Below are positions 16,071-28,332 of a stretch of 64,000 nt of DNA, in pieces; positions within the stretch are counted from its first letter, which is position 1, and each line of letters begins with the position of its first letter. The stretch lies in NCBI GenBank assembly GCA_003725585.1, contig RJMB01000005.1:1-64000 (forward strand), given 5' to 3'. A model generated the notes under the pieces. The model saw only the letters and a program-made list of their open reading frames with translations, ran no database searches and was not told the DNA's origin. The DNA is from Halostreptopolyspora alba (GTDB lineage: Bacteria; Actinomycetota; Actinomycetes; Streptosporangiales; Streptosporangiaceae). Made by a program: the position numbers and the translations under genes.

Positions 16071-16682
16071 GTGAGCGTGATGATCGTGCTCGCACTGCCC
16101 GTCAATTTGGTGGCGATCTCGGTGCTCGCGTACGCGATCTACTATCGGCGCCACCGCCGCGCGGACCTGATGTTCGCCTTCGTCGCGCTGAACGTCGGCG
16201 TGTTCGCGATCTCGGCGCTGATGTTCAACCGGCAGGTGGAGCTGGCCATGGCGTTCGGTCTGTTCGCCGTGCTGTCGATCATCCGGCTCCGCTCGGACGA
16301 GATCAGCCAGCGCGAGGTGGGTTACTACTTCGTGTCGCTGGCACTGGGGCTGGTGAACGGCATCGGGGCGGGAGCACCGCTCGCGTCGATCCCGCTCACC
16401 CTGCTGCTGCTGGCCACCATGTTCGTGGCCGACCATCCGCGGCTGGCCGTGGGTGTCGAGCGGCGGACACTGGTCCTCGACACCGTGCACGGCACGGACG
16501 AGGAACTGCGCGCCGACCTGCGGCGGAGACTCAACTGCCGGGTGCTGCGGGCCACGGTCAGCCACGTGGACTACGTGCGCGAGACCATGACCGTGGACGT
16601 GCGGTACCGCCACCTCGCCCCCCTCACGGCGGCCACACCCGAGCGTGCCGGCGGTGTCACCGCGCCGACCGTGACGAGGTGA
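16071..16682 (+). CDS. DUF4956 membrane protein
   Basis: A 203-aa protein with four or more transmembrane helices in the first 135 residues and a small soluble C-terminal domain (RADLRRRLNCRVLRATVSHV). The segment MAFGLFAVLSIIRLRSDEIS is typical of DUF4956. GTG 16071 is preferred because GGGGGAG lies just upstream; an earlier in-frame GTG at 16005 lacks one. The next gene begins 3 bases after its stop and encodes a VTC-type polyphosphate polymerase. DUF4956 and VTC genes are often paired, so it probably assists polymer synthesis or transport. Confidence 0.88.
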   Translation: MSVMIVLALPVNLVAISVLAYAIYYRRHRRADLMFAFVALNVGVFAISALMFNRQVELAMAFGLFAVLSIIRLRSDEISQREVGYYFVSLALGLVNGIGAGAPLASIPLTLLLLATMFVADHPRLAVGVERRTLVLDTVHGTDEELRADLRRRLNCRVLRATVSHVDYVRETMTVDVRYRHLAPLTAATPERAGGVTAPTVTR

Positions 16683-16684
16683 CG

Positions 16685-17521
16685 ATGACCGTGATCCCGA
16701 ACGTGACCGCCCCCGCCACGGGGATCGGGATGTTCCCCGCCATGGACCTGGCGGAGGTGAACGCGCGCGCCGGCCTACAGACCCGCGTCGACGCCAAGTA
16801 CCTGATCACCCCGCGGACCCATGCGGCGTTCGTCGCCCGGATGGCCGAGGAGGACGACTGGTCGTGCCTGGAGATCGGGGGGCGGAGGGAGTTCCGCTAC
16901 GTCTCCACCTACTTCGACACTCCCGACCTGCTCACTTTCCACCAGCACCGGCAGGACCGCAGGCGTCGGTTCAAGGTCCGCACGCGGGAGTACGCCGACA
17001 CGGGCGAGTGCGCCTTCGAGGTCAAGCTGGAGGGGGCGCGTAACTCCACCGCCAAGGAACGCCTTCCCCACCAGCGCGCGCACGCCGGCCAGCTGACCGG
17101 GCGGGCGTGGGAGTTCCTGGAGGACGTGTTGCGCGCCGCGTACCGGATGCCCCCACCCTCCCGGCTGGCTCCGGCCGCGACCACGACCTACCTGCGCCAC
17201 ACCCTGGTCCAGCGCTCGGGTGCCGCCCGGGTCACACTCGACACCGGGCTGGTGTGCGGCGTGGACGGGCGGTGGGTCGAGGCGCTGCCGATGTGGGCGG
17301 TGGAGACGAAGTCCGCCGCCGAGGGCGGGACGGCCGACCGCGTCCTGTGGTCCCTGGGCGCGCGCCCGCTGCGCGTGAGCAAGTACTGCATGGCGACCGC
17401 GGTGCTGCACGGGATCCCCGCCAACCCGTGGAACCGTGCGCTGCGACTCTGGTTCGGTACGGCCGCCACGCCCCGGGGCGCGCCCGACGCCGCGACCAGG
17501 CCCCGTTCTCGGATTGGTTGA
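16685..17521 (+). CDS. VTC-domain polyphosphate polymerase
   Basis: A 278-aa tunnel-fold (CYTH-like) protein. Basic and acidic residues lining the tunnel are visible in RVDAKYLITPRTHAAF, RRRFKVRTREYADTGECAFE, VKLEGARNSTAKERLPH and WAVETKSAAEG; SKYCMATAVLHG ends the domain. In yeast, the Vtc4 homologue polymerises the gamma-phosphate of ATP into polyphosphate. It is co-transcribed with the DUF4956 membrane protein. The CotH kinase gene that often completes this cluster is not present here. Confidence 0.87.
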   Translation: MTVIPNVTAPATGIGMFPAMDLAEVNARAGLQTRVDAKYLITPRTHAAFVARMAEEDDWSCLEIGGRREFRYVSTYFDTPDLLTFHQHRQDRRRRFKVRTREYADTGECAFEVKLEGARNSTAKERLPHQRAHAGQLTGRAWEFLEDVLRAAYRMPPPSRLAPAATTTYLRHTLVQRSGAARVTLDTGLVCGVDGRWVEALPMWAVETKSAAEGGTADRVLWSLGARPLRVSKYCMATAVLHGIPANPWNRALRLWFGTAATPRGAPDAATRPRSRIG

Positions 17522-17530
17522 GCATCGGCC

Positions 17531-18064
17531 CGGGTGCCGCCGGGGTTCTGGAGGACCCGGAGGTGGAAGAGCGAGGGACGAGCGAGTCCACCGGAGGTGT
17601 CCGAAGGTTCTCGGCTCTTAGGTACCCGGGCTGGGCGAGCGGGAGCGAGCCCGGGAGGCACTGCTCGGGTGCCGCCGGGGTTCTGGAGGACCCGCAGGTG
17701 AGAGAGCGAGGGACGAGCGATCTCACCGCAGGGTTCGAAGGTTCTCGGCTCTTAGGCATCCGGGCTGGGCGAGCGGGAGCGAGCCCGGGAGGCACTGCTC
17801 GGGTGCCGCCGGGGTTCTGGAGGACCCGCAGGTGAGAGAGCGAGGGACGAGCGATCTCACCGCAGGGTTCGAAGGTTCTCGGCTCTTAGGCATCCGGGCT
17901 GGGCGAGCGGGAGCGAGCCCGGGAGGCACTGCTCGGGTGCCGCCGGGGTTCTGGAGGACCCGCAGGTGAGAGAGCGAGGGACGAGCGATCTCACCGCAGG
18001 GTTCGAAGGTTCTCGGCTCTTAGGCATCCGGGCTGGGCGAGCGGGAGCGAGCCCGGGAGGCACC
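17531..18064. repeat. Four-copy tandem repeat, 134-135 bp unit, with hairpins
   Basis: Copies begin at 17531, 17666, 17800 and 17934; copies 2-4 look identical and copy 1 is diverged. Each unit has two stem-loops. In the first, the loop AGCGAGGGACGAGCGA is constant but the stem differs: GGTGGA/TCCACC (17562-17567, 17587-17592) in copy 1 and GGTGAGA/TCTCACC (17697-17703, 17721-17727) in the others, a compensatory change. The second surrounds GGGCGAGCGGGAGCGAGCC. The array fills the convergent gap and ends at GCACCACCTA, where CTA is the stop of the next minus-strand gene. Related sequence lies at 33031-33154 and 44105-44178. Confidence 0.9.
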
Positions 18065-18066
18065 AC

Positions 18067-19341
18067 CTATCCCAGCTCGACCGTGACCACGGTGCCCGTG
18101 CCGTCCGGGGCGGCGCGCAGCTCGATGTCGCCACCGGAGGACACCGCGGTTCGTCGCACGATGTCCAGCCCGAGTCCCGTGGAGCCCCCGCCGCTGTGGC
18201 CCCGTCGTGTCAGTTCCGCCAGGTCGGTGTCGGGAATCCCGGGTCCCTCGTCTTCGACCTCGATGACGGCCCCACCGTCGGGACGCCGGTCGAGGCGCAC
18301 GGTGAACGAGACCCCGTCGGGGGTGTGGGCGAACACGTTCCCGAGCAGCGCGTCCATCGCCGCCGCGAGGTCCTCCGCGCTGACCCGGACGGGGAGCGGG
18401 CCGGGGGCCAGGCGGGTCTCGCAGTGGCGGGAGGTCTCCTCGGCCAGTACCGACCAGAACTCCACACGCTCGGGGACCACCTCCGCGGCGTCGCACGACG
18501 GGTCGGCGCGGGTGGGGCTGCGGGCGGCGTTGATGGCCTCGTCGACCGCGCGCTGGACATCGTTGGCCGCCGACTCGATGGCCTCCCGCTCGCGCGGGTC
18601 GGACAGTGCCTCGGCCTCCAGCCGCAGCGTGGTGACCGGGGTGCGGAGCCGGTGGGAGAGGTCGGCGACGCGTTCCCGCTCCGCCGCGAGCAGGTCGCGG
18701 ATCCGGTCGGCGAGCCCGTTCAGCGCCGCCCCGACCTCGCGCAGCTCGGGCGGGCCACTCACGCGCGCCCGCGCGTCGAGGTCACCCCCGGCGAGCCGGT
18801 GCGACACCTGCGACAGCTCCGACAGTGGGACGAGCAGGAGACGGGCCAGCCGGTCGGCCATCAGCAGCCCGAAACCGAGCAGCGCGAGCACCAGCGCCCC
18901 CAGGATGGTCCACGCGCGGGCGACACCCCGGGTCAGCTCGCTGTCGGCCACGTAGGTGCGGATGACCGCGGTTCCCTCCGGAAGCCCCTGCACCCCGAAC
19001 AGGATCTCTCTGCCGTTCTCGGTGTCGGCGGTGATGCTGCGTCCGGTCGAGGCGAGCTCCACCGCGTCCGAGCGCGGCGCGTCAGCGCCAATGACGGTCC
19101 CGTCGGGCCAGAAGACGGTGATGGGGTGGTCGGTCGCGGCGTTCCGCTCCGCGACCGACGACCGGACGGTGTCCTTCTCGGCGGTGGCCACCACCGCCGA
19201 CAGCGCCTCGGCGTCCTGCGACGCGCTGGAGACCGCCCGGTCGCTGGCCACGCTCCGCAGCAGCAGGGCCAGCGGCACCGAGAACGCGATCAACACCAGG
19301 GTCACGGTCGCCGCGACCAGGATCGTCAGGCGCCGCCTCAC
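18067..19341 (-). CDS. Sensor histidine kinase of a two-component system
   Basis: A 424-aa membrane kinase. Transmembrane helices lie at about residues 5-30 and 143-165, bracketing a roughly 110-residue extracellular sensor. A HAMP domain follows (DRLARLLLVPLSELSQVSHR), then the dimerisation helix with the phospho-accepting His near residue 229 (ADLSHRLRTPVTTLRLEAEA) and the ATPase domain (N box LLGNVFAHTPDG, G boxes DEGPGIP and GLGLDIVRRT). GTG 19341 overlaps the response-regulator stop by 4 bases. The signal sensed is unknown. Confidence 0.92.
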   Translation of the reverse strand: MRRRLTILVAATVTLVLIAFSVPLALLLRSVASDRAVSSASQDAEALSAVVATAEKDTVRSSVAERNAATDHPITVFWPDGTVIGADAPRSDAVELASTGRSITADTENGREILFGVQGLPEGTAVIRTYVADSELTRGVARAWTILGALVLALLGFGLLMADRLARLLLVPLSELSQVSHRLAGGDLDARARVSGPPELREVGAALNGLADRIRDLLAAERERVADLSHRLRTPVTTLRLEAEALSDPREREAIESAANDVQRAVDEAINAARSPTRADPSCDAAEVVPERVEFWSVLAEETSRHCETRLAPGPLPVRVSAEDLAAAMDALLGNVFAHTPDGVSFTVRLDRRPDGGAVIEVEDEGPGIPDTDLAELTRRGHSGGGSTGLGLDIVRRTAVSSGGDIELRAAPDGTGTVVTVELG

Positions 19342-20075
19342 GGGAGGTCCCCGGAGGTGGGGTCGGGTTCAGGTTCCGGGGATCCCGGGGTGACCAGCTT
19401 GATCCCGACCCCGCGGACCGTGCGCAGGTACCTCGGCGACTGCGCGGTCTCGCCCAGCTTGCGGCGCAGCCAGGCCACGTGTACGTCGACCGTCTTGTCC
19501 GCCCCACCGTAGGGGGATCCCCAAACCTCGGTGAGGAGCTGTCGTTTGGAGACCACACTGCCCACGTTGGCGGCCAGGTAGTGCAGCAGGTCGAACTCTT
19601 TGGGGGTCAGCTCCAGCGGCCGGTCCGCCAGGCGCGCCTCCCGGCTGCGGGGGTCGATCCACAGCGACGCGATGGTGATGCTCTCGTCGTCGCCTGTGTT
19701 TCCCGGTACCCGTCGCAGCACCGCGCGGACGCGGGCGTCGAGCTGCCGGGCCGTGAACGGTTTGGTGACGTAGTCGTCGGCGCCGGCGTTGAGAACCCGC
19801 ACGATCTCGCCCTCGTCGTCGCGGGCCGTGGCGACGATGACCGGGACGTCGCTGACGCCCCGAAGCATCCGCAGCGTCTCGGTCCCGTCCACGTCGGGAA
19901 GCCCCAGGTCCAGGATGATCAGGTCCGGTGTGGCGTCCACGGCGCTGTGCAGGCCCGGCATGGCGCTGGCGGCGGTGGTGACGGCGTGGCCCAGCTCGGT
20001 CAACGTCCGCGTCAGGGCCGTTCTGAGTTGGTCGTCGTCCTCGATCAACAGAAGCTGCGCCACGGGATCACACAT
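19338..20075 (-). CDS. OmpR-family response regulator
   Basis: A 245-aa regulator. The receiver domain has the acidic pocket EDDD (12-15), phospho-accepting Asp56 (LIILDLGLPDVDG) and Lys in DDYVTKPF. The winged-helix output domain follows (LELTPKEFDLLHYLAANVGS, KTVDVHVAWLRRKLGE, RTVRGVGIKL). ATG 20075 was chosen; no strong ribosome site is visible, and it may be a leaderless message. The kinase gene overlaps its end. A secreted protein gene is divergent across 114 bases and is a likely target. Confidence 0.9.
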   Translation of the reverse strand: MCDPVAQLLLIEDDDQLRTALTRTLTELGHAVTTAASAMPGLHSAVDATPDLIILDLGLPDVDGTETLRMLRGVSDVPVIVATARDDEGEIVRVLNAGADDYVTKPFTARQLDARVRAVLRRVPGNTGDDESITIASLWIDPRSREARLADRPLELTPKEFDLLHYLAANVGSVVSKRQLLTEVWGSPYGGADKTVDVHVAWLRRKLGETAQSPRYLRTVRGVGIKLVTPGSPEPEPDPTSGDLP

Positions 20076-20189
20076 TAGGCCACGCCGCGGGAGTCGTGGC
20101 CGGGCCACCCGAGTTCGCGGCGGGAGGGGTCCCTACGCTTAGTTCCGGTTTAGCGTGCCGTTAGCCGGAGGTCGGGGAGGCTGCCCACC

Positions 20190-20732
20190 ATGAGGACTAG
20201 GTACATCGTGGCCGGGTGGGTGGCGGCCGCGGCGGTCGCCGTGGCCGCCAGCGTCGCCGCGGTGTCGGTCGCGCGGGGCGGTCTGCTCTCCCACCCCGCT
20301 CAGCCGATGACCGACCAGGAGGTGCAAGAGGAACTCGCCGAAGGGCCACCCCCGGCGAGCCCCACCCCGACCGGCGACCCCGCCGATGGCGGCGGGAACG
20401 AGAGCGGGGACGGCTCCCCCTCACCCGCCACCTCCCACTCGCCCACGGGGGCCCAGCCGTCCGGGCAGCTCGGGTCGGTCCCCGACGACGCCGACTCCGG
20501 GGAGAACGAGGCCGTTTTCCCCAGTGACGGCGGGACGGTCCTGGCGCGCTGCGCCGACGGCGTGGTGGAACTGGTGTGGTGGGTCGCCGAGCAGGGATAC
20601 TCGATCGACGACGTCACGCCGGGTCCGGCCCCCGAGGCCGAGGTGGAGTTCGAGGGCGGGGGAGGCGAGTTCGAGCTCAGCGTGAGTTGTGCCGATGGTG
20701 AGCCGCACGCCTCGGTCGAGGGTGACGACTGA
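20190..20732 (+). CDS. Membrane-anchored or secreted protein divergent from the two-component system
   Basis: A 180-aa protein with an N-terminal signal anchor (residues 5-30, rich in Ala and Val). A Pro/Ser/Thr/Gly-rich disordered spacer follows to about residue 110, then a compact C-terminal domain with two Cys residues (VLARCADGVVELVWWV, FELSVSCADGEPH) that could form a disulfide. I do not recognise a named function. Its divergent placement from an OmpR regulator suggests it is regulated by, or feeds back on, the kinase; this is inference. Confidence 0.7.
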   Translation: MRTRYIVAGWVAAAAVAVAASVAAVSVARGGLLSHPAQPMTDQEVQEELAEGPPPASPTPTGDPADGGGNESGDGSPSPATSHSPTGAQPSGQLGSVPDDADSGENEAVFPSDGGTVLARCADGVVELVWWVAEQGYSIDDVTPGPAPEAEVEFEGGGGEFELSVSCADGEPHASVEGDD

Positions 20733-20819
20733 CCGGTGCTCGGGCGTGCTCCGCCGTTCGGGAAACGGTGCTTTACGGAGCCCACTACGGCGGCGCGGGG
20801 GGTGGGCGCCCCGCCGGGA

Positions 20820-21117
20820 TCAGGCGGGTGGCGCGACGAACACCCCCCGGTCGGGATCGTTGAAGGACTCCTTGGCGACGAACTCGTCCATGGGGTTGGC
20901 GGTGCCCCACTGGTCGGTGACCTCGGGCTGGGAGAAGTCGTACACGTGCGGGTGCCAGGCGCCCTCGTCCAGCCGCTCCAGCTCGGTGGTGTACTCCAAC
21001 GTGTTGCCGTGCGGGTCGGGGAAGTAGGAGAAGGTGTTGTCACCGGCCAGATGGCGACCGGGTCCCCAGATCTCGCGGACGCAGGCACGCAGCAGCCGCC
21101 CGGTGTCTCCGCGCCGA
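20820..21117 (-). pseudogene. Truncated VOC-family dioxygenase-like gene
   Basis: The frame encodes about 98 residues that closely resemble the C-terminus of vicinal-oxygen-chelate ring-cleavage-type proteins (REIWGPGRHLAGDNTFSYF, DPHGNTLEYTTELE, QWGTANPMDEFVAKE, stop). The first half of the expected 300-residue protein is missing. Upstream of about 21117 the reading frame has no family resemblance. On the opposite strand, 21160-21227 encodes HAWLRGFLSEVARE and a stop, which looks like the C-terminal helix of a LysR regulator. The locus appears to be a deletion scar joining two gene ends. Confidence 0.7.
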
Positions 21118-21246
21118 AGGAGAGCAGGTCGATACGCTCTTGGCACCCGAGCCACCGCCACGACCCGGGACACGCCTGGCTGCGCGGGTTCCTGAGCGAG
21201 GTCGCCAGGGAGGCGGACGGGTCGTGAAGTATGTTCGAATGAGGTC

Positions 21247-21579
21247 GTGGCCACGTTCGACGATTTCCAGAAGCTCGACATCAGGGTGGGGACGGTCATT
21301 CACGCCGAGCCGAATGACCGGGCCTCGGTACCCGCCTACAAGCTGCGGATCGACTTCGGCGCGGAACTGGGCGTGAAGAACAGTTCGGCGCAGCTGACCG
21401 AGAACTACGCCCCCGAGAGCCTGAAGGGCCGGCAGGTCGCGGCGGTGGTGAACTTCCCGCCGAAGAAGATCGCCGGTTTCAGGTCCGAGGTGCTTGTACT
21501 CGCGGCCGTCAGTGAGGACGCCGGGACCGTTCTGCTGCGGCCCGATCGTGACGTCCCGCCGGGCGAACGGGTCTCCTGA
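21247..21579 (+). CDS. csaA: CsaA-like tRNA-binding-domain chaperone
   Basis: A 110-aa OB-fold protein that is essentially one tRNA-binding domain: FQKLDIRVGTVIHAEPNDRA, YKLRIDFGAELGVKNSSAQL, GRQVAAVVNFPPKKIAGFRS and the C-terminal RPDRDVPPGERV. In Bacillus, CsaA is a dimer proposed to act as an export chaperone; homologues bind RNA. GTG 21247 has GAGG close upstream. A short hairpin at 21713-21727 lies downstream. Confidence 0.9.
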   Translation: MATFDDFQKLDIRVGTVIHAEPNDRASVPAYKLRIDFGAELGVKNSSAQLTENYAPESLKGRQVAAVVNFPPKKIAGFRSEVLVLAAVSEDAGTVLLRPDRDVPPGERVS

Positions 21580-21914
21580 GGAGCGTGGGGACCCGGATCC
21601 CGCGGAGCCGCGGGGGTGGGCGGGGGGACGTGTCCGCCTGGGGAGAGGGCGCCGACGCCGCCAACTTGAGGGTCGACACCTCCGAAGGCGACGACCCCGC
21701 CCGTTGACACCCCCGGCCTTCGGCCGGAGCCGGCCCCGAGTGTGCCCCTCCCCGATTACGGCGGAGGAGCACGCGTCCGTGTGTGGGGGAGCGCTGGTCC
21801 CGCGTCTGCGTCGCTGTCACGAATCCGCGTGAGCACGGCCCGGAACCTCGGTTATCCGACCCGTACCGGATAACGTGGGTTCGTGAAAGGGGCCGGGAAC
21901 AGGAGGCGACGACG
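21580..21914. other. Intergenic region, csaA to phospholipase D gene
   Basis: This 335-base stretch holds a small hairpin with 6-bp arms 21713-21718 and 21722-21727, a candidate terminator for csaA. The segment 21840-21890 is less GC-rich and may carry the promoter of the next gene. No gene was recognised. Confidence 0.4.
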
Positions 21915-23153
21915 ATGGCGCGCGGAGGCACGATCGTGCGTGCGCTCAAACGTGCGCTCCTCGTCCTCCTCATGGTCCACGTCACCGCGATCGCCGTTCT
22001 CGTCGGGATCGACAGCTGGCGCAAACGCCTCCGTCCCCTCCGCACGCGCTTTCCCCGGACCGAGCCGCAGGTGAGCGAGGTCGCGGGAACAACCGTCACC
22101 ACCTACACCTACGGCGAGGATGTCTACCGCGACATGCTCGAGGCCATCCGGGGCGCGCGCCGCCGGGTGCTGTTCGAGTCGTTCATCGTCAAGGGCGACG
22201 TCGTCGGCCAGCGGTTCAAGAGCGCCCTGATCGAGGCGGCCGAACGCGGGGTCAAGGTGTACGTGCTCTACGACGGTTTCGCCAACCTGGTGGTGCCGCA
22301 CTCGTTCTTCCGGTTCCCACCCTCGGTGCACGTCCTGCGCTACCCCGCGTTCCGCCCCGGCCTGTTGCTGTTGAACATCCGCAAGGCGGGGCGCGACCAC
22401 CGCAAGATCCTGACCGTCGACGGGGAGGTCGGATTCGTCGGCGGCTACAACGTCGGCGAGATGTATGCCATCCGGTGGCGCGACACCCATCTGCGGATGG
22501 CCGGGCCGGCGGTGTGGGAGCTGGAGAACGCCTTCGTCGACTTCTGGAACGCCAACCGCCACAGCGACCAGCCGCAGCTGGGGCACATCGGCTCCGCGCC
22601 GTGGAACGCCCACGTCCGCGCCTACCGCAACGTCCCCGAACAGCTCATCTTCCCGATCCGGGCGATGTATCTGGAGGCGATCGACCGCGCCCGCGAGCGC
22701 ATCTGCGTCACGCAGGCGTACTTCATGCCCGACCAGGAGATCGTCGACAACCTGGTCGCCGCCGCCAAGCGCGGGGTGGAAGTGAACGTGCTGGTGCCGG
22801 AGCGGTCCAACCACGTCATCGCGGACTGGCTGGCCCGCCACCGGTTCTCCGCACTGCTGCACGGAGGCGTGCGGCTGTGGCTGTTCCAGGGCGCCATGGT
22901 GCACGCCAAGGCCGCCACGGTCGACGGGAAGTGGAGCACGGTGGGCACCGCGAACCTGGACCGGCTGAGCCTCATGGGCAACTACGAGATCAACGTGGAG
23001 ATCATCGACACCGGCGTCGCGACGCACCTGGAACGCGCCTTCAACAACGACTGCGCCAACGCGCGGCTGCTCACCGAGGAGGAGTGGCGCAGGCGGCCCA
23101 TCTGGGCCCGGCTCGGTGAGCTGGCCCTGCTGCCGCTGCGCCCCGTGCTGTGA
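21915..23153 (+). CDS. Phospholipase D/cardiolipin synthase-like protein
   Basis: A 412-aa membrane-anchored phosphatidyltransferase-like enzyme. One N-terminal transmembrane helix (residues 9-32) is followed by two PLD domains. Both HKD motifs are complete: HRKILTVD near residue 162 and HAKAATVD near residue 329, each followed by the Gly-Gly/Gly-Thr-Asn segment (GFVGGYNVGEMY, STVGTANLDRLS). ATG 21915 follows AGGAGG at 8 bases. Cardiolipin synthesis or phospholipid turnover is likely. Confidence 0.9.
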   Translation: MARGGTIVRALKRALLVLLMVHVTAIAVLVGIDSWRKRLRPLRTRFPRTEPQVSEVAGTTVTTYTYGEDVYRDMLEAIRGARRRVLFESFIVKGDVVGQRFKSALIEAAERGVKVYVLYDGFANLVVPHSFFRFPPSVHVLRYPAFRPGLLLLNIRKAGRDHRKILTVDGEVGFVGGYNVGEMYAIRWRDTHLRMAGPAVWELENAFVDFWNANRHSDQPQLGHIGSAPWNAHVRAYRNVPEQLIFPIRAMYLEAIDRARERICVTQAYFMPDQEIVDNLVAAAKRGVEVNVLVPERSNHVIADWLARHRFSALLHGGVRLWLFQGAMVHAKAATVDGKWSTVGTANLDRLSLMGNYEINVEIIDTGVATHLERAFNNDCANARLLTEEEWRRRPIWARLGELALLPLRPVL

Positions 23154-23186
23154 CCGGGGCGGCCGCGCGCCGGCCGGAGCGGACCG

Positions 23187-23627
23187 TCAGTCGATGTCGA
23201 AGGACAGTGTGATCGGGTACCCCTCCTCGCTGTGCCCCTTGATAGCCACCTCGGCCTCGCCGCGCAGCGTCTCCAGGGCGCCGGTTCCCATACCCGGGAC
23301 CACCTCGAGACGCACCGACACCGAGGTCCGATCCTGCGTTCCGACGTGGGAGAACACGCAGGTTCCCTCGTGCCCGGCGATCGTCCCCTCGAAGCGTTCC
23401 AGGGCGAGGACGGGGCCGGGTTCGCTCGCGTAGCCGATCAGGTATACCACCGTGCCCGTGCCCCGGATGTCGCCGGTGTAGGCGTAGCTGACCTCGGCCC
23501 TGGTGATCCCCCGGTCGGGATAGTAGGCGTCCCCGGCCGTGGTACCCGTGCCGTCGATGTCGGTGACCAGCTGCTCGGACCAGGACGTGACATCGAACAT
23601 CCCGGTCGCCTTGTGTTCGTAACTCAT
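23187..23627 (-). CDS. DUF3224 protein
   Basis: A 146-aa protein matching the DUF3224 (allene-oxide-cyclase-barrel-like) pattern: SYEHKATGMFDVTSWSEQ, ITRAEVSYAYTGDIRGTGTV, LERFEGTIAGHEGTCVFSHV and GALETLRGEAEVAIKGHSEE. No enzymatic role is established for this family. It is divergent from an AraC-family regulator with 79 bases between the starts, so it is a plausible target of that regulator. Confidence 0.85.
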   Translation of the reverse strand: MSYEHKATGMFDVTSWSEQLVTDIDGTGTTAGDAYYPDRGITRAEVSYAYTGDIRGTGTVVYLIGYASEPGPVLALERFEGTIAGHEGTCVFSHVGTQDRTSVSVRLEVVPGMGTGALETLRGEAEVAIKGHSEEGYPITLSFDID

Positions 23628-23706
23628 GCCACGGACGTTAGAACCCCCGGTCAGCGCCGGTATTGAAGAAACGCGACGACCCCGGATCCGAGGATAGGTT
23701 GAGGGC

Positions 23707-24510
23707 ATGGAGGTGCCGGGGGGATATCCGGAGGCGGTCGTGCGCCCGGAAGGGGGCACCTGGCCATTCGATGTGGAGCGTGTCGCGCCGTCCGCCGCGC
23801 TGGCGGAGTTCGTCGACTACTACTGGCTGGTGCGGTGGCACACCCGGGAGCCGTACCGCCAACAGGTCATCCCGCAGCCACGAATGCACCTGGCCGCCGA
23901 GGACGGTCGACTCCTGGCGCACGGGGTGACGCGGAAACCATTCTTCCGTACGCTCACCGGCACCGGCCACGTGCTCGGCGCGGCGTTCCACCCCGGCGGG
24001 TTCCGCCCCTTGCTCAACGGAAGCGCGCGTGCCCTCACCGGGCGGGTGCGGACGGGGGCCGACGCGCTCGGCCGCGATGACCGACCGGCGGCGGCGCGGA
24101 TCCTGCGCCGACCCCCCGACACCGCGCGGGTTGTCGCGGTTCTGGAGGAGTACCTTCTCGAGGCCGCTCCCGAACCCGACGCGACCGCCCGCGAGGCAAC
24201 AGCCCTGGTCGGCCTGGCCCGGCGGAGTAGCGACATCGTGCGCGCCGAGCAACTCGCCGCGCGCGCCGGAACCAGCCTGCGCGGCCTGCAGCGGCTGTTC
24301 GCCGAGTACGTCGGGATCGGGCCGAAGTGGGTGGTGCGGCGGTTCCGCGTCCTCGAGGCCGCGGCCGCCGCGCACGCCGGTGAGCCGGTCGACTGGGCCG
24401 GGTTGGCGCACCAACTCGGGTTCAGCGACCAGGCCCACCTGACGCGGGTGTTCACCCAGGTCGTCGGAACACCGCCGGCGACCTACCAGGGCGCGTCCCG
24501 TGTCTCCTAA
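23707..24510 (+). CDS. AraC-family transcriptional regulator
   Basis: A 267-aa regulator with an N-terminal DUF6597-type sensor region (LAEFVDYYWLVRWHTREPYR, VLGAAFHPGGFRPLL). A C-terminal double helix-turn-helix follows at about residues 175-262 (AEQLAARAGTSLRGLQRLFA, LAHQLGFSDQAHLTRVFTQV, GTPPATY). ATG 23707 has GAGG upstream. Its neighbour DUF3224 is transcribed away from it. Confidence 0.9.
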   Translation: MEVPGGYPEAVVRPEGGTWPFDVERVAPSAALAEFVDYYWLVRWHTREPYRQQVIPQPRMHLAAEDGRLLAHGVTRKPFFRTLTGTGHVLGAAFHPGGFRPLLNGSARALTGRVRTGADALGRDDRPAAARILRRPPDTARVVAVLEEYLLEAAPEPDATAREATALVGLARRSSDIVRAEQLAARAGTSLRGLQRLFAEYVGIGPKWVVRRFRVLEAAAAAHAGEPVDWAGLAHQLGFSDQAHLTRVFTQVVGTPPATYQGASRVS

Positions 24511-24579
24511 CGGCGGCGTCCGCCACCGCCCGTGGGGCTCGTGCTCCGCGCGAGCGCGGCGATCACGTGGAAAGGCCCG

Positions 24580-28134
<3,555 letters not shown>

Positions 28135-28332
28135 GGCTGCTCGTCTTTCCGGAAAGAGTCGGGTGTCGGGTCAGCTGAGAGTGGTTCAACCCTAACTCTG
28201 TCACCACGAGGCACTACCCAACCGGAAATCCCCAACCACCAGTGTCGCCACGCGGCTCACGTAGTGGCGCGCGAGCACCGCCGCGCGGTCTTCCCGGGCC
28301 GGGCGAAGCCGTCCGGCGGCCGCGGCCCGGTG

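Noticed and set aside
17531..18064. Possible CRISPR array
   Set aside because: Units are 134-135 bp with no unique spacers between short repeats, and no cas gene is present in the window.
17436..18066. Overlapping open frames through the tandem repeat that would give repeated peptides (GAAGVLEDP-like and the reverse strand)
   Set aside because: Frames shift between copies because of the 134/135-bp unit lengths, ribosome sites are missing and the compensated hairpins point to nucleic-acid structure rather than protein.
24552..24570. CACGTG with flanking GGAAA downstream of dnaE as a second parS site
   Set aside because: Only one half matches the parS core; the left flank (GAT) does not.
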